Below are positions 1 to 8,585 of a stretch of 64,000 bases of DNA, in pieces (position 1 is the stretch's first letter; every line of letters begins with the position of its first letter). Made by a program: the position numbers and the translations under genes. Origin of the DNA: an uncultured Pseudomonadota bacterium (lineage in GTDB: Bacteria > Pseudomonadota > Gammaproteobacteria > Burkholderiales > SG8-39); NCBI GenBank assembly GCA_903834835.1, contig CAILKO010000025.1:1-64000 (forward strand), written 5' to 3'. Under the pieces are notes generated by a model. That model was not told the DNA's origin. It ran no database searches and saw only the letters and a program-made list of their open reading frames with translations.

Positions 1-1
1 A

Positions 2-133
2 AAGGAGGCTATGCGCTTTGCAACCCGTCGCTTGAATCACAGACCCCGGAAGTGCCTGGGCTTCCGAACACCCCACGAGGTGCTGTTCGGGTCTCTACAA
101 TCCCAGAAAACCCCTGTTGCACTGTTGGGTTGA
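2..133 (+). CDS. IS30-family transposase, C-terminal fragment cut by the window edge
   Basis: Frame 2 is open from the window edge to a TGA at 131-133 and encodes about 43 residues. It includes the stretch RRLNHRPRKCLGFRTPHEVL, which matches the conserved end of IS30-family integrases (typically LNxRPRKxLGFxTPxEV). The tail ends in PVALLG, as these proteins often do. The catalytic DDE residues lie upstream, outside the window, so it cannot be told whether the element is intact. A perfect 40-bp palindrome follows 14 bp after the stop. IS30-type elements are known to favour palindromic target sites, so the two may be linked. The family call rests on the motif alone. Confidence 0.75.
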   Translation, partial: KEAMRFATRRLNHRPRKCLGFRTPHEVLFGSLQSQKTPVALLG

Positions 134-147
134 ACTCACCAAGGCTG

Positions 148-187
148 TGCTGTTATATAGTAACATATATGTTACTATATAACAGCA
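148..187. repeat. Perfect 40-bp palindrome
   Basis: Every base from 148 to 187 pairs with its mirror position around the centre at 167/168. The first arm reads TGCTGTTATATAGTAACATA. It lies between the plus-strand IS30 fragment (ending 133) and the minus-strand TAXI gene (ending 216), so both genes converge on it. The core ATAGTAACAT...TGTTACTAT recurs at 59734-59755, also between two convergent genes. It could be a bidirectional terminator hairpin, an operator, or an IS30-type target site. No T-tract follows on either strand. Confidence 0.85.
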
Positions 188-215
188 GCTGACTCTGCAG
201 CCTCCCCGACGGCCG

Positions 216-1187
216 CTAGAACTTCAGCTTGCGATCCCGCACGAAGCGCTCGACGCCAGGGTGCAGCGGCACATCGATCGGGGTCTCGGGCGATTCCGCG
301 AACACCTGTCCGATGCCGCGATAGTCGGGATCCTCCCAGGGCATCTCGGCTTCCCGCGCGACCACTGCCTCGCAGATGTCGTAGACCACCTTCTCGTCCA
401 GCGATTCGGCGCAGTAAAGCGGCCAGCCGCTGAAATCGATGCACTCGTAGTCGCGCTTCAGGTTGCGGAAGTTGCGATCATCCGAACGAATCATCGCGCG
501 GCGCCAGCCGAAGGACTCAAGCTCGTCGAACGCGCCGGCCGAAAAATCGAGCGGCTGATAGCCGCCCGCCAGCGCCACATCGAACCAGACCCGCATCGCC
601 TCGTCGAACACGGCATCTACCGTGCCTGCCCGCAGCGCATCGAGGCGCTTCGCCGACTGCGGCGCACCGGTGGTGACGAGTTCTCCCCCCCAGCTCACGA
701 CATCTTTCAGGCTGAAGCCGTAGTGGCCGAAGATCTGGTCGATCAACACGAAGGTGGAATGGGTCGGGTCCTCGCGCACCGACATCTTCAGCGGGTACTG
801 CTTCGCCTTGATGTCGGCGATCGTCTTGAGCCCCGTGCGCGCGTGCGCCACCATCGCGAAGCGATCCCAGGACGGATAGGAGCAGACCACGCGCACCGGC
901 AGCGGCCGGTCGAATACCCCCAGACCGCGATACGCCTGGGTCAGCAGCGCCGAGGGATTCACGAAGGAGCACTGCACCTTTCCGGCAATCACGTCATGCG
1001 CCATGATCGCCGAGCCGGTCGCGAGCGTGAGCGAAGGCTTGAAGCTCCTCCCGCCGCCCGAACCGACCACGATGGCCATGTCACGGTTGCCGCCGTAGGG
1101 AATCGTCTGATCCCCCGCGACATCCAGCCCGATTTCCCACAGAAACTTGGCACGCACAAAATTTGCGCCACGCGGCAGCGGTTCCAT
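216..1187 (-). CDS. TAXI-family (TRAP transporter-type) solute-binding protein without signal peptide
   Basis: About 323 residues of a type II periplasmic-binding-like fold related to TRAP-TAXI receptors. These normally capture carboxylate-type substrates in the periplasm for a TRAP permease. Visible family features are the early TLATGSAIMAHDVIAGKVQ segment, the SALLTQAYRGLG ligand-lobe segment, and the late LRAGTVDAVFDEAM segment. The start at 1187 is preferred because GGAGG lies 5 bases upstream. An in-frame ATG at 1199 overlaps that site. Neither start gives a hydrophobic export signal; the protein begins MEPLPRGANFVRAKFLWEIG. No TRAP membrane subunit is adjacent. It may therefore act in the cytoplasm as a ligand sensor or be mis-started. 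The SDR gene diverges from it. Confidence 0.65.
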   Translation of the reverse strand: MEPLPRGANFVRAKFLWEIGLDVAGDQTIPYGGNRDMAIVVGSGGGRSFKPSLTLATGSAIMAHDVIAGKVQCSFVNPSALLTQAYRGLGVFDRPLPVRVVCSYPSWDRFAMVAHARTGLKTIADIKAKQYPLKMSVREDPTHSTFVLIDQIFGHYGFSLKDVVSWGGELVTTGAPQSAKRLDALRAGTVDAVFDEAMRVWFDVALAGGYQPLDFSAGAFDELESFGWRRAMIRSDDRNFRNLKRDYECIDFSGWPLYCAESLDEKVVYDICEAVVAREAEMPWEDPDYRGIGQVFAESPETPIDVPLHPGVERFVRDRKLKF

Positions 1188-1312
1188 TCCTTCCTCCATT
1201 GATTTTCTTGCATGTCGCTCATGCAGGCGATCAAGCTCATCACCTTCGTCCGGCCGAATGTACCATGCGAGTTTTCGCGCACATCCATCGCGCGAGCCAC
1301 GGGGGAGCGGAC

Positions 1313-2068
1313 ATGTTCGATCTGAAGGGTAAAGTCGCAATCGTCACCGGTGGCAACGGCGGCATCGGCCTGGGCATGGGCAAGGGGCTCGCAAAGGCCG
1401 GTGCCCGCGTAGTCGTCGCCGCACGCGACCCGGCGAAGTCGTCCGCGGCCGTCGCCGCACTGCGCGAACTGGGCAGCGACGCGATCTCGGTAGCCGTCAA
1501 TGTCTCCGATAAGGCTTCGGTCGACGCCATGGTGGCCGAGGCGGTACGGCAGTGCGGCCGGCTCGATATTCTCGTGAACAACGCCGGCATCAGCCCGCGC
1601 GTCGAGGCGGTGGACCTCACCCTCGATCAATGGTGGGAGGTCCTGAACACCAATCTCACTAGCGCGCTCCTGTGCGCGCAGGCCGCGTATCCGCACATGA
1701 AGGCGGCGGGCGGCGGCAAGATCATCTGCGTGGCTTCCATCCTCTCCTTTCTCGCGGCTTCGCGTCCGGCCTATGGCGCGAGCAAGGGCGGCATGCTGCA
1801 ACTCGCGCGCTCGCTCGCGGTTGCCTGGGCGAAGGACAACATCCAGGTGAATGCGGTGCTGCCCGGCTTCGTCGCAAGCGAGACCATAGGCGGCATGCTG
1901 AAGGCCGTACCGGGACTGGACGAGAAGGTGCGCGGCCGCGCGCCCGCCGGCCGCTGGGGCGCGCCCGAGGATTTCGAAGGCATCGCGGTCTATCTGGCGA
2001 GCAGGCAGTCGGACTTCATGACCGGCTCGGCCATCGTGATCGACGGCGGCTACTCGATGGCCATCTAG
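1313..2068 (+). CDS. SDR-family NAD(P)-dependent oxidoreductase
   Basis: A 251-residue classical short-chain dehydrogenase. The nucleotide-binding TGGNGGIG is at residues 12-19, NNAG at about 89-92, the catalytic Ser at 142, and YGASK with Tyr154 and Lys158. The C-terminal [10 protein letters not shown] is typical of the 250-residue classical group that includes gluconate 5-dehydrogenase-like and 3-oxoacyl-ACP reductase-like enzymes. The ATG at 1313 has GGGGGAG upstream and gives the canonical length, so the longer upstream reading is rejected. The stop TAG lies in a CTAG (2065-2068) that also holds the stop of the convergent epimerase. The substrate cannot be told. It is divergent from the TAXI protein, which hints at a small-acid pathway rather than glycan synthesis. 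Confidence 0.9.
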   Translation: MFDLKGKVAIVTGGNGGIGLGMGKGLAKAGARVVVAARDPAKSSAAVAALRELGSDAISVAVNVSDKASVDAMVAEAVRQCGRLDILVNNAGISPRVEAVDLTLDQWWEVLNTNLTSALLCAQAAYPHMKAAGGGKIICVASILSFLAASRPAYGASKGGMLQLARSLAVAWAKDNIQVNAVLPGFVASETIGGMLKAVPGLDEKVRGRAPAGRWGAPEDFEGIAVYLASRQSDFMTGSAIVIDGGYSMAI

Positions 2069-3132
2069 AGGCCGAGAAAGCGCAGGTACCAGGGCATCGA
2101 CGCGGCAATTCCCTCGTCCACACGGCGCGTCGGCCTGTAGCCGAGCAGCGCGCCAGCCTTGCCGATGTCCGCCAGAGAATGGCGCACATCGCCGTCGCGG
2201 AACGGGCCATGGTCCGGCGGACATGCGTTCACCCCGGGCCGCAGCGCCCGCAGATGGTGCTGCAGCAGCCCGTGCAGCGTGTTGAGGGTCGTGCGTTCGC
2301 CCACCGCCACGTTGTAGACCTGATCGGTCGCGGACAGACCGTCGTAGGCTGTGCCCGGGCGTGAACAGGGTGCGTCGTCCACGGTCGCCGCCAGCAGATT
2401 GGCCTGGATGACGTTCTCGACATGGCAGAAGTCGCGGCTCGTCTCGCCGTCGCCGTTGATACGCACCGCCTCGCCGCGCGCCATCGCGGCGATCCACTTC
2501 GGGATCACTGCCGCATAGGCCCCCTCGGGATCCTGGCGCGGGCCGAACACGTTGAAATAGCGCAGACCGATGCTGCGAAAACCGTAGGCCTGCGCAAACA
2601 CGCCCGCATAGAGTTCATTCACGTACTTCGTGACGGCATAGGGGGAGAGCGGTCGCCCGATCCGGTGCTCCAGCTTGGGAAGATCCGGATGATCGCCGTA
2701 GGTGGAACTCGAGGCGGCGTAGACGAAGCGCCTGATCCGCGCATCGCGTGCCGCGACCAGCATGTTGAGGAATCCGGTGATGTTCGCGCTGTGGGTGGCA
2801 AGCGGATCCGCAAGGCTGCGCGGCACGCTGCCTAGCGCGGCCTGGTGCAACACATAGTCGATGCCCGCGCAGGCGCGGGCGCACAGGTCTGCGTCGCGGA
2901 TATCCGCCTCGATGAAGCGAAAGCGCGCCCACTGCGCCGCGCTAACGGCCGACGCCACCTCCTCCAGATTGCGGCGATGACCGGTGGCATAGTTGTCCAG
3001 ACCGACCACGTTCTGGTCGAGCGCGAGAAGCGCCTCGACGAGGTTGCTGCCGATGAACCCGGCCGCGCCCGTGACCAGCCAGTTTGCGGGCGATGCAGGC
3101 AGGGACGCGGCCAGGGTCGCGTAGCGACTCAT
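2065..3132 (-). CDS. UDP-N-acetylhexosamine 4-epimerase (WbpP/TviC type)
   Basis: A 355-residue extended SDR epimerase. GAAGFIG is at residues 22-28, SSSTYG is the serine motif, and YAVTK supplies the catalytic Tyr/Lys. The [13 protein letters not shown] block is characteristic of UDP-GlcNAc/UDP-GalNAc 4-epimerases. Known family members interconvert UDP-GlcNAc and UDP-GalNAc, or their uronic acids, in the cytoplasm. It starts 5 bp after the stop of the UDP-sugar dehydrogenase, in the same order as tviB-tviC of the Vi antigen locus. The pair therefore probably makes UDP-GalNAcA for the neighbouring glycan genes. Its stop shares CTAG with the convergent SDR gene. The exact N-acetyl specificity is inferred from the pairing. 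Confidence 0.85.
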   Translation of the reverse strand: MSRYATLAASLPASPANWLVTGAAGFIGSNLVEALLALDQNVVGLDNYATGHRRNLEEVASAVSAAQWARFRFIEADIRDADLCARACAGIDYVLHQAALGSVPRSLADPLATHSANITGFLNMLVAARDARIRRFVYAASSSTYGDHPDLPKLEHRIGRPLSPYAVTKYVNELYAGVFAQAYGFRSIGLRYFNVFGPRQDPEGAYAAVIPKWIAAMARGEAVRINGDGETSRDFCHVENVIQANLLAATVDDAPCSRPGTAYDGLSATDQVYNVAVGERTTLNTLHGLLQHHLRALRPGVNACPPDHGPFRDGDVRHSLADIGKAGALLGYRPTRRVDEGIAASMPWYLRFLGL

Positions 3133-3137
3133 CGCGC

Positions 3138-4415
3138 CTAGAGCCGCCCGTCGGCCGCGCCGAAGGGCAACAAGCCCTTCACATCGTAGACCACGGCATC
3201 GGGCTCGCCGAGCGCGCGGATGCCCTGTGCCCCGAGCGCGGCGAACTCGCGATGGCCGACCGCGAGCACGATCGCCGCGTAGTTACCCTGTGCGGGCAGC
3301 TTCTCGAGGCAGTCGATGCCGTACTCCGCCCTTGCCTCCGCAGGATCGGCCCAGGGATCGTAGACATCGACGCGCGCGTTGTAACCCGCCAGGGTGCGCA
3401 CAATGTCCACGACCTTGGTATTGCGCACATCCGGGCAGTTCTCCTTGAAGGCAAGACCCAGCACCAGGATGCGACTTCCGAGCACCGGAATCCCCTTGCG
3501 CAGCATCAGTTTCACCGTCTCGTCCGCGACATGCCGCGCCATGTTGTCGTTGATGCGGCGGCCGGCAAGTATGACCTCCGGGTGATAGCCCACTTCCTGC
3601 GCCTTGTGCGTCAGGTAATAGGGATCCACGCCGATGCAGTGCCCGCCGACGAGACCCGGGCGGAAGGGAAGGAAATTCCATTTCGTGCCGGCAGCCTCCA
3701 GCACCTCCAGCGTGTCGATGCCGAGCCGGTGGAAGATCAGGCTCAGTTCGTTCATCAGCGCGATGTTCACGTCGCGCTGCGTGTTCTCGATCACCTTGGC
3801 CGCTTCCGCGACGCGGATGCTGCTTGCCCTGTGAGTCCCCGCTGTCACGATGCCGGCATAGAGTCGGTCTACCGCATCCGCAACCTCCGGCGTACTGCCG
3901 CTCGTCACCTTGCGGATGGTGGGGAGGCGATGCTGCTTGTCGCCGGGGTTGATCCGCTCGGGGCTGTAGCCGCAGTAGAAATCGCGGTTGTAGACGAGGC
4001 CGCTGATGCGCTCCAGAACCGGCACGCAGACCTCCTCGGTCGCACCCGGGTAGACCGTCGATTCATAGATCACCACGTCGCCGGTCTTCAGCGCGCGACC
4101 GACCGTTTCGCTCGCGCGCACGAGGGGCGTCATGTCCGGCCGCTTGGCGCCATCCACCGGCGTCGGCACGGTGACGATGAATACTTCGGCCGCCTTCAGC
4201 GCTCCCGGGTCCGACTCGAAGCGCAGTTGCCCGGCCCGGGCAAGCTCCTCCGGGCTGCACTCGCGGGTGTGATCGCGCCCGGAGCGCAGCTCGGCGATAC
4301 GCGCCGCATTGATATCGAAGCCGATGACCGGTCGAATCCGGCCGAACTCGACCGCGAGCGGCAGGCCGACGTAGCCGAGACCGACCACGGCGATCGTGGA
4401 GTGATCGAGATTCAT
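3138..4415 (-). CDS. UDP-N-acetylhexosamine 6-dehydrogenase (TviB/WbpO type)
   Basis: About 425 residues. The N-terminal Rossmann domain starts [18 protein letters not shown]. The middle domain has the catalytic motif [14 protein letters not shown] with Cys260. The C-terminal UDP-binding domain contains [16 protein letters not shown]. These enzymes oxidise C6 of a UDP-hexosamine in two NAD-dependent steps to give a uronic acid. The [12 protein letters not shown] region and pairing with a WbpP/TviC epimerase favour UDP-GlcNAc or UDP-GalNAc over UDP-glucose. The ATG at 4415 is chosen because the next residues begin the Rossmann strand directly; no strong ribosome site is seen. It is divergent from the first core glycosyltransferase, with a 138-bp spacer. 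Confidence 0.88.
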   Translation of the reverse strand: MNLDHSTIAVVGLGYVGLPLAVEFGRIRPVIGFDINAARIAELRSGRDHTRECSPEELARAGQLRFESDPGALKAAEVFIVTVPTPVDGAKRPDMTPLVRASETVGRALKTGDVVIYESTVYPGATEEVCVPVLERISGLVYNRDFYCGYSPERINPGDKQHRLPTIRKVTSGSTPEVADAVDRLYAGIVTAGTHRASSIRVAEAAKVIENTQRDVNIALMNELSLIFHRLGIDTLEVLEAAGTKWNFLPFRPGLVGGHCIGVDPYYLTHKAQEVGYHPEVILAGRRINDNMARHVADETVKLMLRKGIPVLGSRILVLGLAFKENCPDVRNTKVVDIVRTLAGYNARVDVYDPWADPAEARAEYGIDCLEKLPAQGNYAAIVLAVGHREFAALGAQGIRALGEPDAVVYDVKGLLPFGAADGRL

Positions 4416-4553
4416 GGATGCGAAGTTCTTGTATGACAGGAATCGGGACCGCCGTACCGGCGGATGCCGGGCGAAGTACATCGCGCCCGGTATCACTTAG
4501 TCAAGCGGTGCCGCGCGAGACTGCAGACTGGTTGCGTCTGGCAGAATACCGCG

Positions 4554-5657
4554 ATGCCTGCCGCAGCAGTCCCGCCCGAAGCCTCCCCGCCAGACGCAGT
4601 TCCCCTGGGCAGGCTGCGCCGTGCGCTGGTCGTGATGCTGCGCCACCACGGCGACGTGCTGCTCACCTCGCCCGTGCATTCCGCCCTGAAGGCAGCCGTG
4701 CCGGGCTGCGAGATCGACGCGCTGGTCTATACCGAAACCGTCGCCATGGTGGCCGGTCATCCCGCGATAAGCCAGGTGCACGGCATCGACCGGGCCTGGC
4801 GCAGGCTCGGCCTCGTCCAGCGCCTGCGCGCGGAGCTCGGCCTCCTGCGCCGGATGCGGGCCCGCCGCTACGACCTCGTCATCCACCTGAGCGAAAGCTG
4901 GCGCGGCGCGTGGATCGTCCGCCTTACCGGGGCCCGATGGAGTGTTGCGCCCGCGGTGAACGGGCGTGGCGGGCGCTGGGCCGGGGCATTCACCCACCTC
5001 TACCGCAAGCCGCTCGCCGGCGGACGGCACATGGTGGAAAGGAATCTCGATGCGCTGCGTCGCATCGGCGTACCTGTGCCCCCCGGACCGCGCGCACTCA
5101 CCCTGGTGCCTGGTCCTGAAGACGAAGCCCGGGTAAGCGCGCTGCTCGCGCAGCACGCGCTTCCCCCTAAATCCTACGTCCATCTCCACCCGACCTCGCG
5201 CTGGATGTTCAAGACCTGGCCCGCGGAACGCGTGGCAGGCCTGATCGACGCACTCGCCGAGACCGGACTTCGCGTGGTGCTCACGGCGGCGCCGGAGGCG
5301 CGCGAACGCGCATTCATCGACACGGTGCTGCGCGCGGCCCGCGCTCCCGCGGTCAGTCTCGCCGGGCAGCTGAGCCTGACGGAACTCGGCGTCCTGTCGC
5401 GCAACGCGCGGCTCTTCGTCGGCGTCGATTCCGCGCCCATGCACATCGCGGCCGCAATGCAGACACCGACAGTCGGCATCTTCGGTCCTTCGGGGGAAAT
5501 GGACTGGGGCCCCTGGGGCGTCATCCACCGGATCGCGGCGAGCGATCATCCCTGCCGGCCCTGCGGGATCGACGGCTGCGGCGGCGGGAAAGTTTCCGAG
5601 TGTCTCACCACGCTGTCGGTCGAGCGCGTGCTGAAGGCCTGTCGCGAACTGCTGTGA
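4554..5657 (+). CDS. Glycosyltransferase family 9 (LPS heptosyltransferase-like)
   Basis: About 367 residues with the GT9 signature. The N-terminal ALVVMLRHHGDVLLTSPVHS is the acceptor-domain start, and FVGVDSAPMHIAAAMQTPTV is the nucleotide-sugar site. LHPTSRWMFKTWP resembles the LHPxSRWxFKxW motif of the heptosyltransferase III (RfaQ) subgroup. Its role would be transfer of heptose or another sugar to the LPS core at the inner membrane. The ATG at 4554 is preferred over 4464 because it removes a low-complexity lead. It is the first gene of the long plus-strand unit, and the next gene starts at GTG inside a GTGA overlap. The donor sugar is not determinable here. Confidence 0.8.
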   Translation: MPAAAVPPEASPPDAVPLGRLRRALVVMLRHHGDVLLTSPVHSALKAAVPGCEIDALVYTETVAMVAGHPAISQVHGIDRAWRRLGLVQRLRAELGLLRRMRARRYDLVIHLSESWRGAWIVRLTGARWSVAPAVNGRGGRWAGAFTHLYRKPLAGGRHMVERNLDALRRIGVPVPPGPRALTLVPGPEDEARVSALLAQHALPPKSYVHLHPTSRWMFKTWPAERVAGLIDALAETGLRVVLTAAPEARERAFIDTVLRAARAPAVSLAGQLSLTELGVLSRNARLFVGVDSAPMHIAAAMQTPTVGIFGPSGEMDWGPWGVIHRIAASDHPCRPCGIDGCGGGKVSECLTTLSVERVLKACRELL

Positions 5658-6772
5658 AACTGGCTCTGGTCAGGCAGGCGTATACGCCGTTCGGCGGCGC
5701 CGAACGTTTCGTCGAGCGCGCGCTGTCGGCGCTGCGCGCGCGCGGCACGGACGTCACCATCATCGCGCGCCGCTGGCAGGGCGGCGGGGACAAGGATTTC
5801 CTGCGCTGCGACCCGTTCTACGTCGGCCGCACCTGGCGCGATGCCGGCTTCAGTCGAGCGGTACAGAAGATTGTGCGCAGCGGCCGCTTCGATCTCGTCC
5901 AGAGCCACGAACGGATTCCAGGCTGCCACATTTATCGCGCGGGCGACGGCGTGCATGCCACATGGCTGGCGCTGCGCGGCCGCGCGCGCGGCGGCATGTC
6001 GGAGTTCGCCGATGCGGTTTCGCCCTGGCATCGCTATACCCTGCATGCGGAGGCCGCGATGTTTCGCGATCCCCGGCTGAGGGCGGTTATCTGCAATTCG
6101 AGGATGGTGCATGAGGATCTTGCGGGGCGCTTCCCCGAGGCCGCGGGCAAGCTGCACGTAATCTACAACGGCGTGGACCTCGCGCATTTCCGGCCCGGGG
6201 CGGAAGCCGACGCCGGCGCGGCTCTGCGCCGGGAACTGGGCATTTCGCCACAAGCACCGGTGCTGCTGTTTGTCGGTTCGGGTTTCGAGCGCAAGGGTGT
6301 CGCGACCTTGCTCGACGCACTCGGGAAGCTGCGGCACCGCGACGCACGTCTGCTGGTGGTCGGAAGTGATCGCGACATCGGCCGTTTCCAAGCCCGGGCC
6401 ACCCGACTGGGGCTGGGGGAGCGCGTCTTTTTCCTGGGCGGACGCGAGGATGTGCGCCCCTGCTACGCTGCCGCCAGCCTCTTCGCACTGCCTACCCTGT
6501 ATGACCCGTTCCCGAACGCCGCGCTTGAGGCGCTCGCCTGCGGGCTGCCGCTCGTCACATCGACCACCTGCGGCGCGGCGGAACTCGTCGAGCCGGGCGT
6601 GAACGGCGCGCTCTGCGAGGCAGGCGATACGCACGCGCTGTCGAGCGCGCTCGACAGCATGCTTGCATGTCCTGCCGATCCCGCGCGGATACGACAGGGC
6701 GTTGCCCATCTCGGCCTGGACGCGATGGCGGATCGACTGGACGACCTCTACCGCCGGCTGACTGGCGAATAG
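5654..6772 (+). CDS. Glycosyltransferase family 4 (WaaG-like)
   Basis: About 372 residues with a GT-B fold. The N-terminal start is VKLALVRQAYTPFGGAERFV. LLFVGSGFERKGVATLLDAL opens the C-terminal donor domain, and DPFPNAALEALACGLPLVTS carries the EX7E-type catalytic region. WaaG-type enzymes add the first outer-core hexose to LPS using a UDP-sugar. The start is GTG at 5654, overlapping the previous stop in GTGA, which implies translational coupling. The position between a GT9 and an MsbA-like exporter supports a core-assembly role. The sugar specificity is unknown. Confidence 0.8.
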   Translation: MKLALVRQAYTPFGGAERFVERALSALRARGTDVTIIARRWQGGGDKDFLRCDPFYVGRTWRDAGFSRAVQKIVRSGRFDLVQSHERIPGCHIYRAGDGVHATWLALRGRARGGMSEFADAVSPWHRYTLHAEAAMFRDPRLRAVICNSRMVHEDLAGRFPEAAGKLHVIYNGVDLAHFRPGAEADAGAALRRELGISPQAPVLLFVGSGFERKGVATLLDALGKLRHRDARLLVVGSDRDIGRFQARATRLGLGERVFFLGGREDVRPCYAAASLFALPTLYDPFPNAALEALACGLPLVTSTTCGAAELVEPGVNGALCEAGDTHALSSALDSMLACPADPARIRQGVAHLGLDAMADRLDDLYRRLTGE

Positions 6773-6786
6773 TCCGCCAATCTAGC

Positions 6787-6792
6787 TATAAT
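6787..6792 (+). promoter_or_regulatory. Candidate -10 element upstream of the MsbA-like gene
   Basis: A perfect TATAAT in the context AGCTATAATTCG sits in the 55-bp gap before the ATG at 6828. This is one of the few non-overlapping junctions in the operon. No convincing -35 hexamer is visible at 16-18 bp spacing, so this is weak evidence for an internal promoter. Confidence 0.3.
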
Positions 6793-6827
6793 TCGTTGTT
6801 TTTTAAGGCCTACCAGCAAATCCATCC

Positions 6828-8585
6828 ATGACCGTGCCCGCGGCGAGCACTCGCCAGCTCTACCTGCGCCTGCTCGGCAACGTGCGCCCGTACTGGCGCA
6901 TGCTTGCCGCGGCGATGCTGACGATGGCCATTGCCGCCGGCACCGAGCCCCTGTTCCCTGCACTGATGAAGTACCTGCTCGACAAAGGATTTTCCGGGCA
7001 GACCGTCCCCGCCGAGATGTACCTCGCGCCGCTCGGCATTGTGGCCATCTTCACCGTGCGCGGGACGCTCGGCTACGTCGCCTCCTATTGCCTTGCCTGG
7101 ATCTCGAACCGGGTGATGGCGGACCTGCGCCAGCAGATGTTCGCACGCCTGATTGCGCTGCCTCCCAGCTATCACCTGCGCACCGCCTCCAGCACGGCGG
7201 TATCGAAGATCGCCTACGATGTGGGCGGCATCGCATCCGCGACCACGAGCGTCGTCACCGTCGTAGTCAGTGACACCCTCACGCTGATCGGCCTCCTCGC
7301 CTGGCTGTTCTATCTCAACTGGCAGCTCACGCTTGTCTGCGTCGCGATCATTCCGACCACCGCGATCGTGGTGCGCGGCTTCAGCCGGCGTCTGCGCGAC
7401 CTGACGCGACGCTCGCTCGAGGGACAATCGGAGATGACGCGCGCCCTGCAGGAGAGCATCCACTGCCAGAAGGTGATCAAGATATTCGGCGGCGAGACGC
7501 AGGAAGTCGAACGCTTCGCGCATCTGAACAACGGCCAGCGCGGCTACGCGATGCGCATGACCATCGCCGCCGCCGCTACCGTGCCGCTGACGCAGATCCT
7601 GGTGTCCATCGCCCTCGCCGCAGTGATCTACGTGGCGCTCGTCCAGTCCCAAACCGCCGGGACCACGGTTGGCAGCTTTGTTTCCTTTGTGACCGCGATG
7701 CTGATGCTGCTCGCACCGCTGAAGCGCCTGGCGGACATCAATGCACCGCTGCAGCGCGGCCTCGCCTCCGCGGAACGGGTGTACTCGCTTATCGATGAAA
7801 CCCCGGAGCCCGACTCGGGCAGAACACTCGCGGGGCGGGCACGCGGCGCGCTGGAGTTCGAGAATCTGCACTTCTCCTATCCGGGCGCTGCAAAGGAAGC
7901 CCTGTCCGGCGTCAGCCTGACAATTGCGCCCGGCCAGACCGTTGCGCTGGTCGGCCCGTCTGGCGGGGGCAAGACGACCCTTGCCGGCATGGTGCCGCGC
8001 TTCTTTGCACCCGACCGCGGCCGGATACGCCTGGATGGACAGGACATCGCAGATCTAAGCCTCTCCAGCCTGAGGGCGAATATCGCGCTCGTCAGCCAGG
8101 AAGTACTGCTGTTCGACGACACCGTCGCGGCAAACATCGCCTACGGCGGCATGCGCGGTGCGACACCCGAGGCGATCGAGGGCGCAGCGCGCGCCGCGCA
8201 CGCCCTCGAATTCATCCGGGGCCTGCCACATGGTTTCGACACGCTGATCGGCGAGCACGGCGCAAGACTCTCGGGCGGCCAGCGCCAGCGTATCGCGATC
8301 GCACGGGCCATCCTCAAGGACGCGCCGATCCTGATTCTCGACGAGGCGACTTCCGCGCTGGACAACGAATCGGAACGCCAGGTGCAGGCTGCGCTCGAGG
8401 GTCTCATGCAGGGCAGAACGACGCTTGTGATCGCACACCGCCTGTCCACCATCGAGCGCGCCGACCGCATCGCAGTGCTCGCCGCAGGCCGCATCGTGGA
8501 AAGCGGCACCCACACCGAACTGCTGGCCCGCGACGGGATGTACGCGCAGCTGCACCGCCTGCAGTTCTCCGAACCGGCCACGTGA
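6828..8585 (+). CDS. msbA: MsbA-like lipid A/LPS ABC exporter (TM-ATPase fusion)
   Basis: 585 residues. Residues 1 to about 320 hold six predicted membrane segments. The rest is an ABC ATPase with Walker A GPSGGGKTTLAG at about 376, the signature LSGGQRQRIAIARA at about 480, and Walker B ILILDEATSALD at about 500. MsbA flips the lipid A-core precursor across the inner membrane at the expense of ATP. It lies among LPS-core glycosyltransferases, as expected for msbA. The helix segment at residues 155-200 and the length match MsbA and related lipid exporters. Another lipid-linked glycan substrate cannot be excluded. The next gene overlaps by GTGA. Confidence 0.85.
   Translation: MTVPAASTRQLYLRLLGNVRPYWRMLAAAMLTMAIAAGTEPLFPALMKYLLDKGFSGQTVPAEMYLAPLGIVAIFTVRGTLGYVASYCLAWISNRVMADLRQQMFARLIALPPSYHLRTASSTAVSKIAYDVGGIASATTSVVTVVVSDTLTLIGLLAWLFYLNWQLTLVCVAIIPTTAIVVRGFSRRLRDLTRRSLEGQSEMTRALQESIHCQKVIKIFGGETQEVERFAHLNNGQRGYAMRMTIAAAATVPLTQILVSIALAAVIYVALVQSQTAGTTVGSFVSFVTAMLMLLAPLKRLADINAPLQRGLASAERVYSLIDETPEPDSGRTLAGRARGALEFENLHFSYPGAAKEALSGVSLTIAPGQTVALVGPSGGGKTTLAGMVPRFFAPDRGRIRLDGQDIADLSLSSLRANIALVSQEVLLFDDTVAANIAYGGMRGATPEAIEGAARAAHALEFIRGLPHGFDTLIGEHGARLSGGQRQRIAIARAILKDAPILILDEATSALDNESERQVQAALEGLMQGRTTLVIAHRLSTIERADRIAVLAAGRIVESGTHTELLARDGMYAQLHRLQFSEPAT

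Noticed and set aside
989-2497. 502-codon minus-strand open frame
   Set aside because: It overlaps the TAXI gene and lies opposite the SDR gene. It has no family motif and its composition is that of an antisense frame.
3084-4436. 450-codon plus-strand open frame
   Set aside because: It is antisense to the UDP-sugar dehydrogenase, which has an intact Rossmann motif and catalytic Cys.
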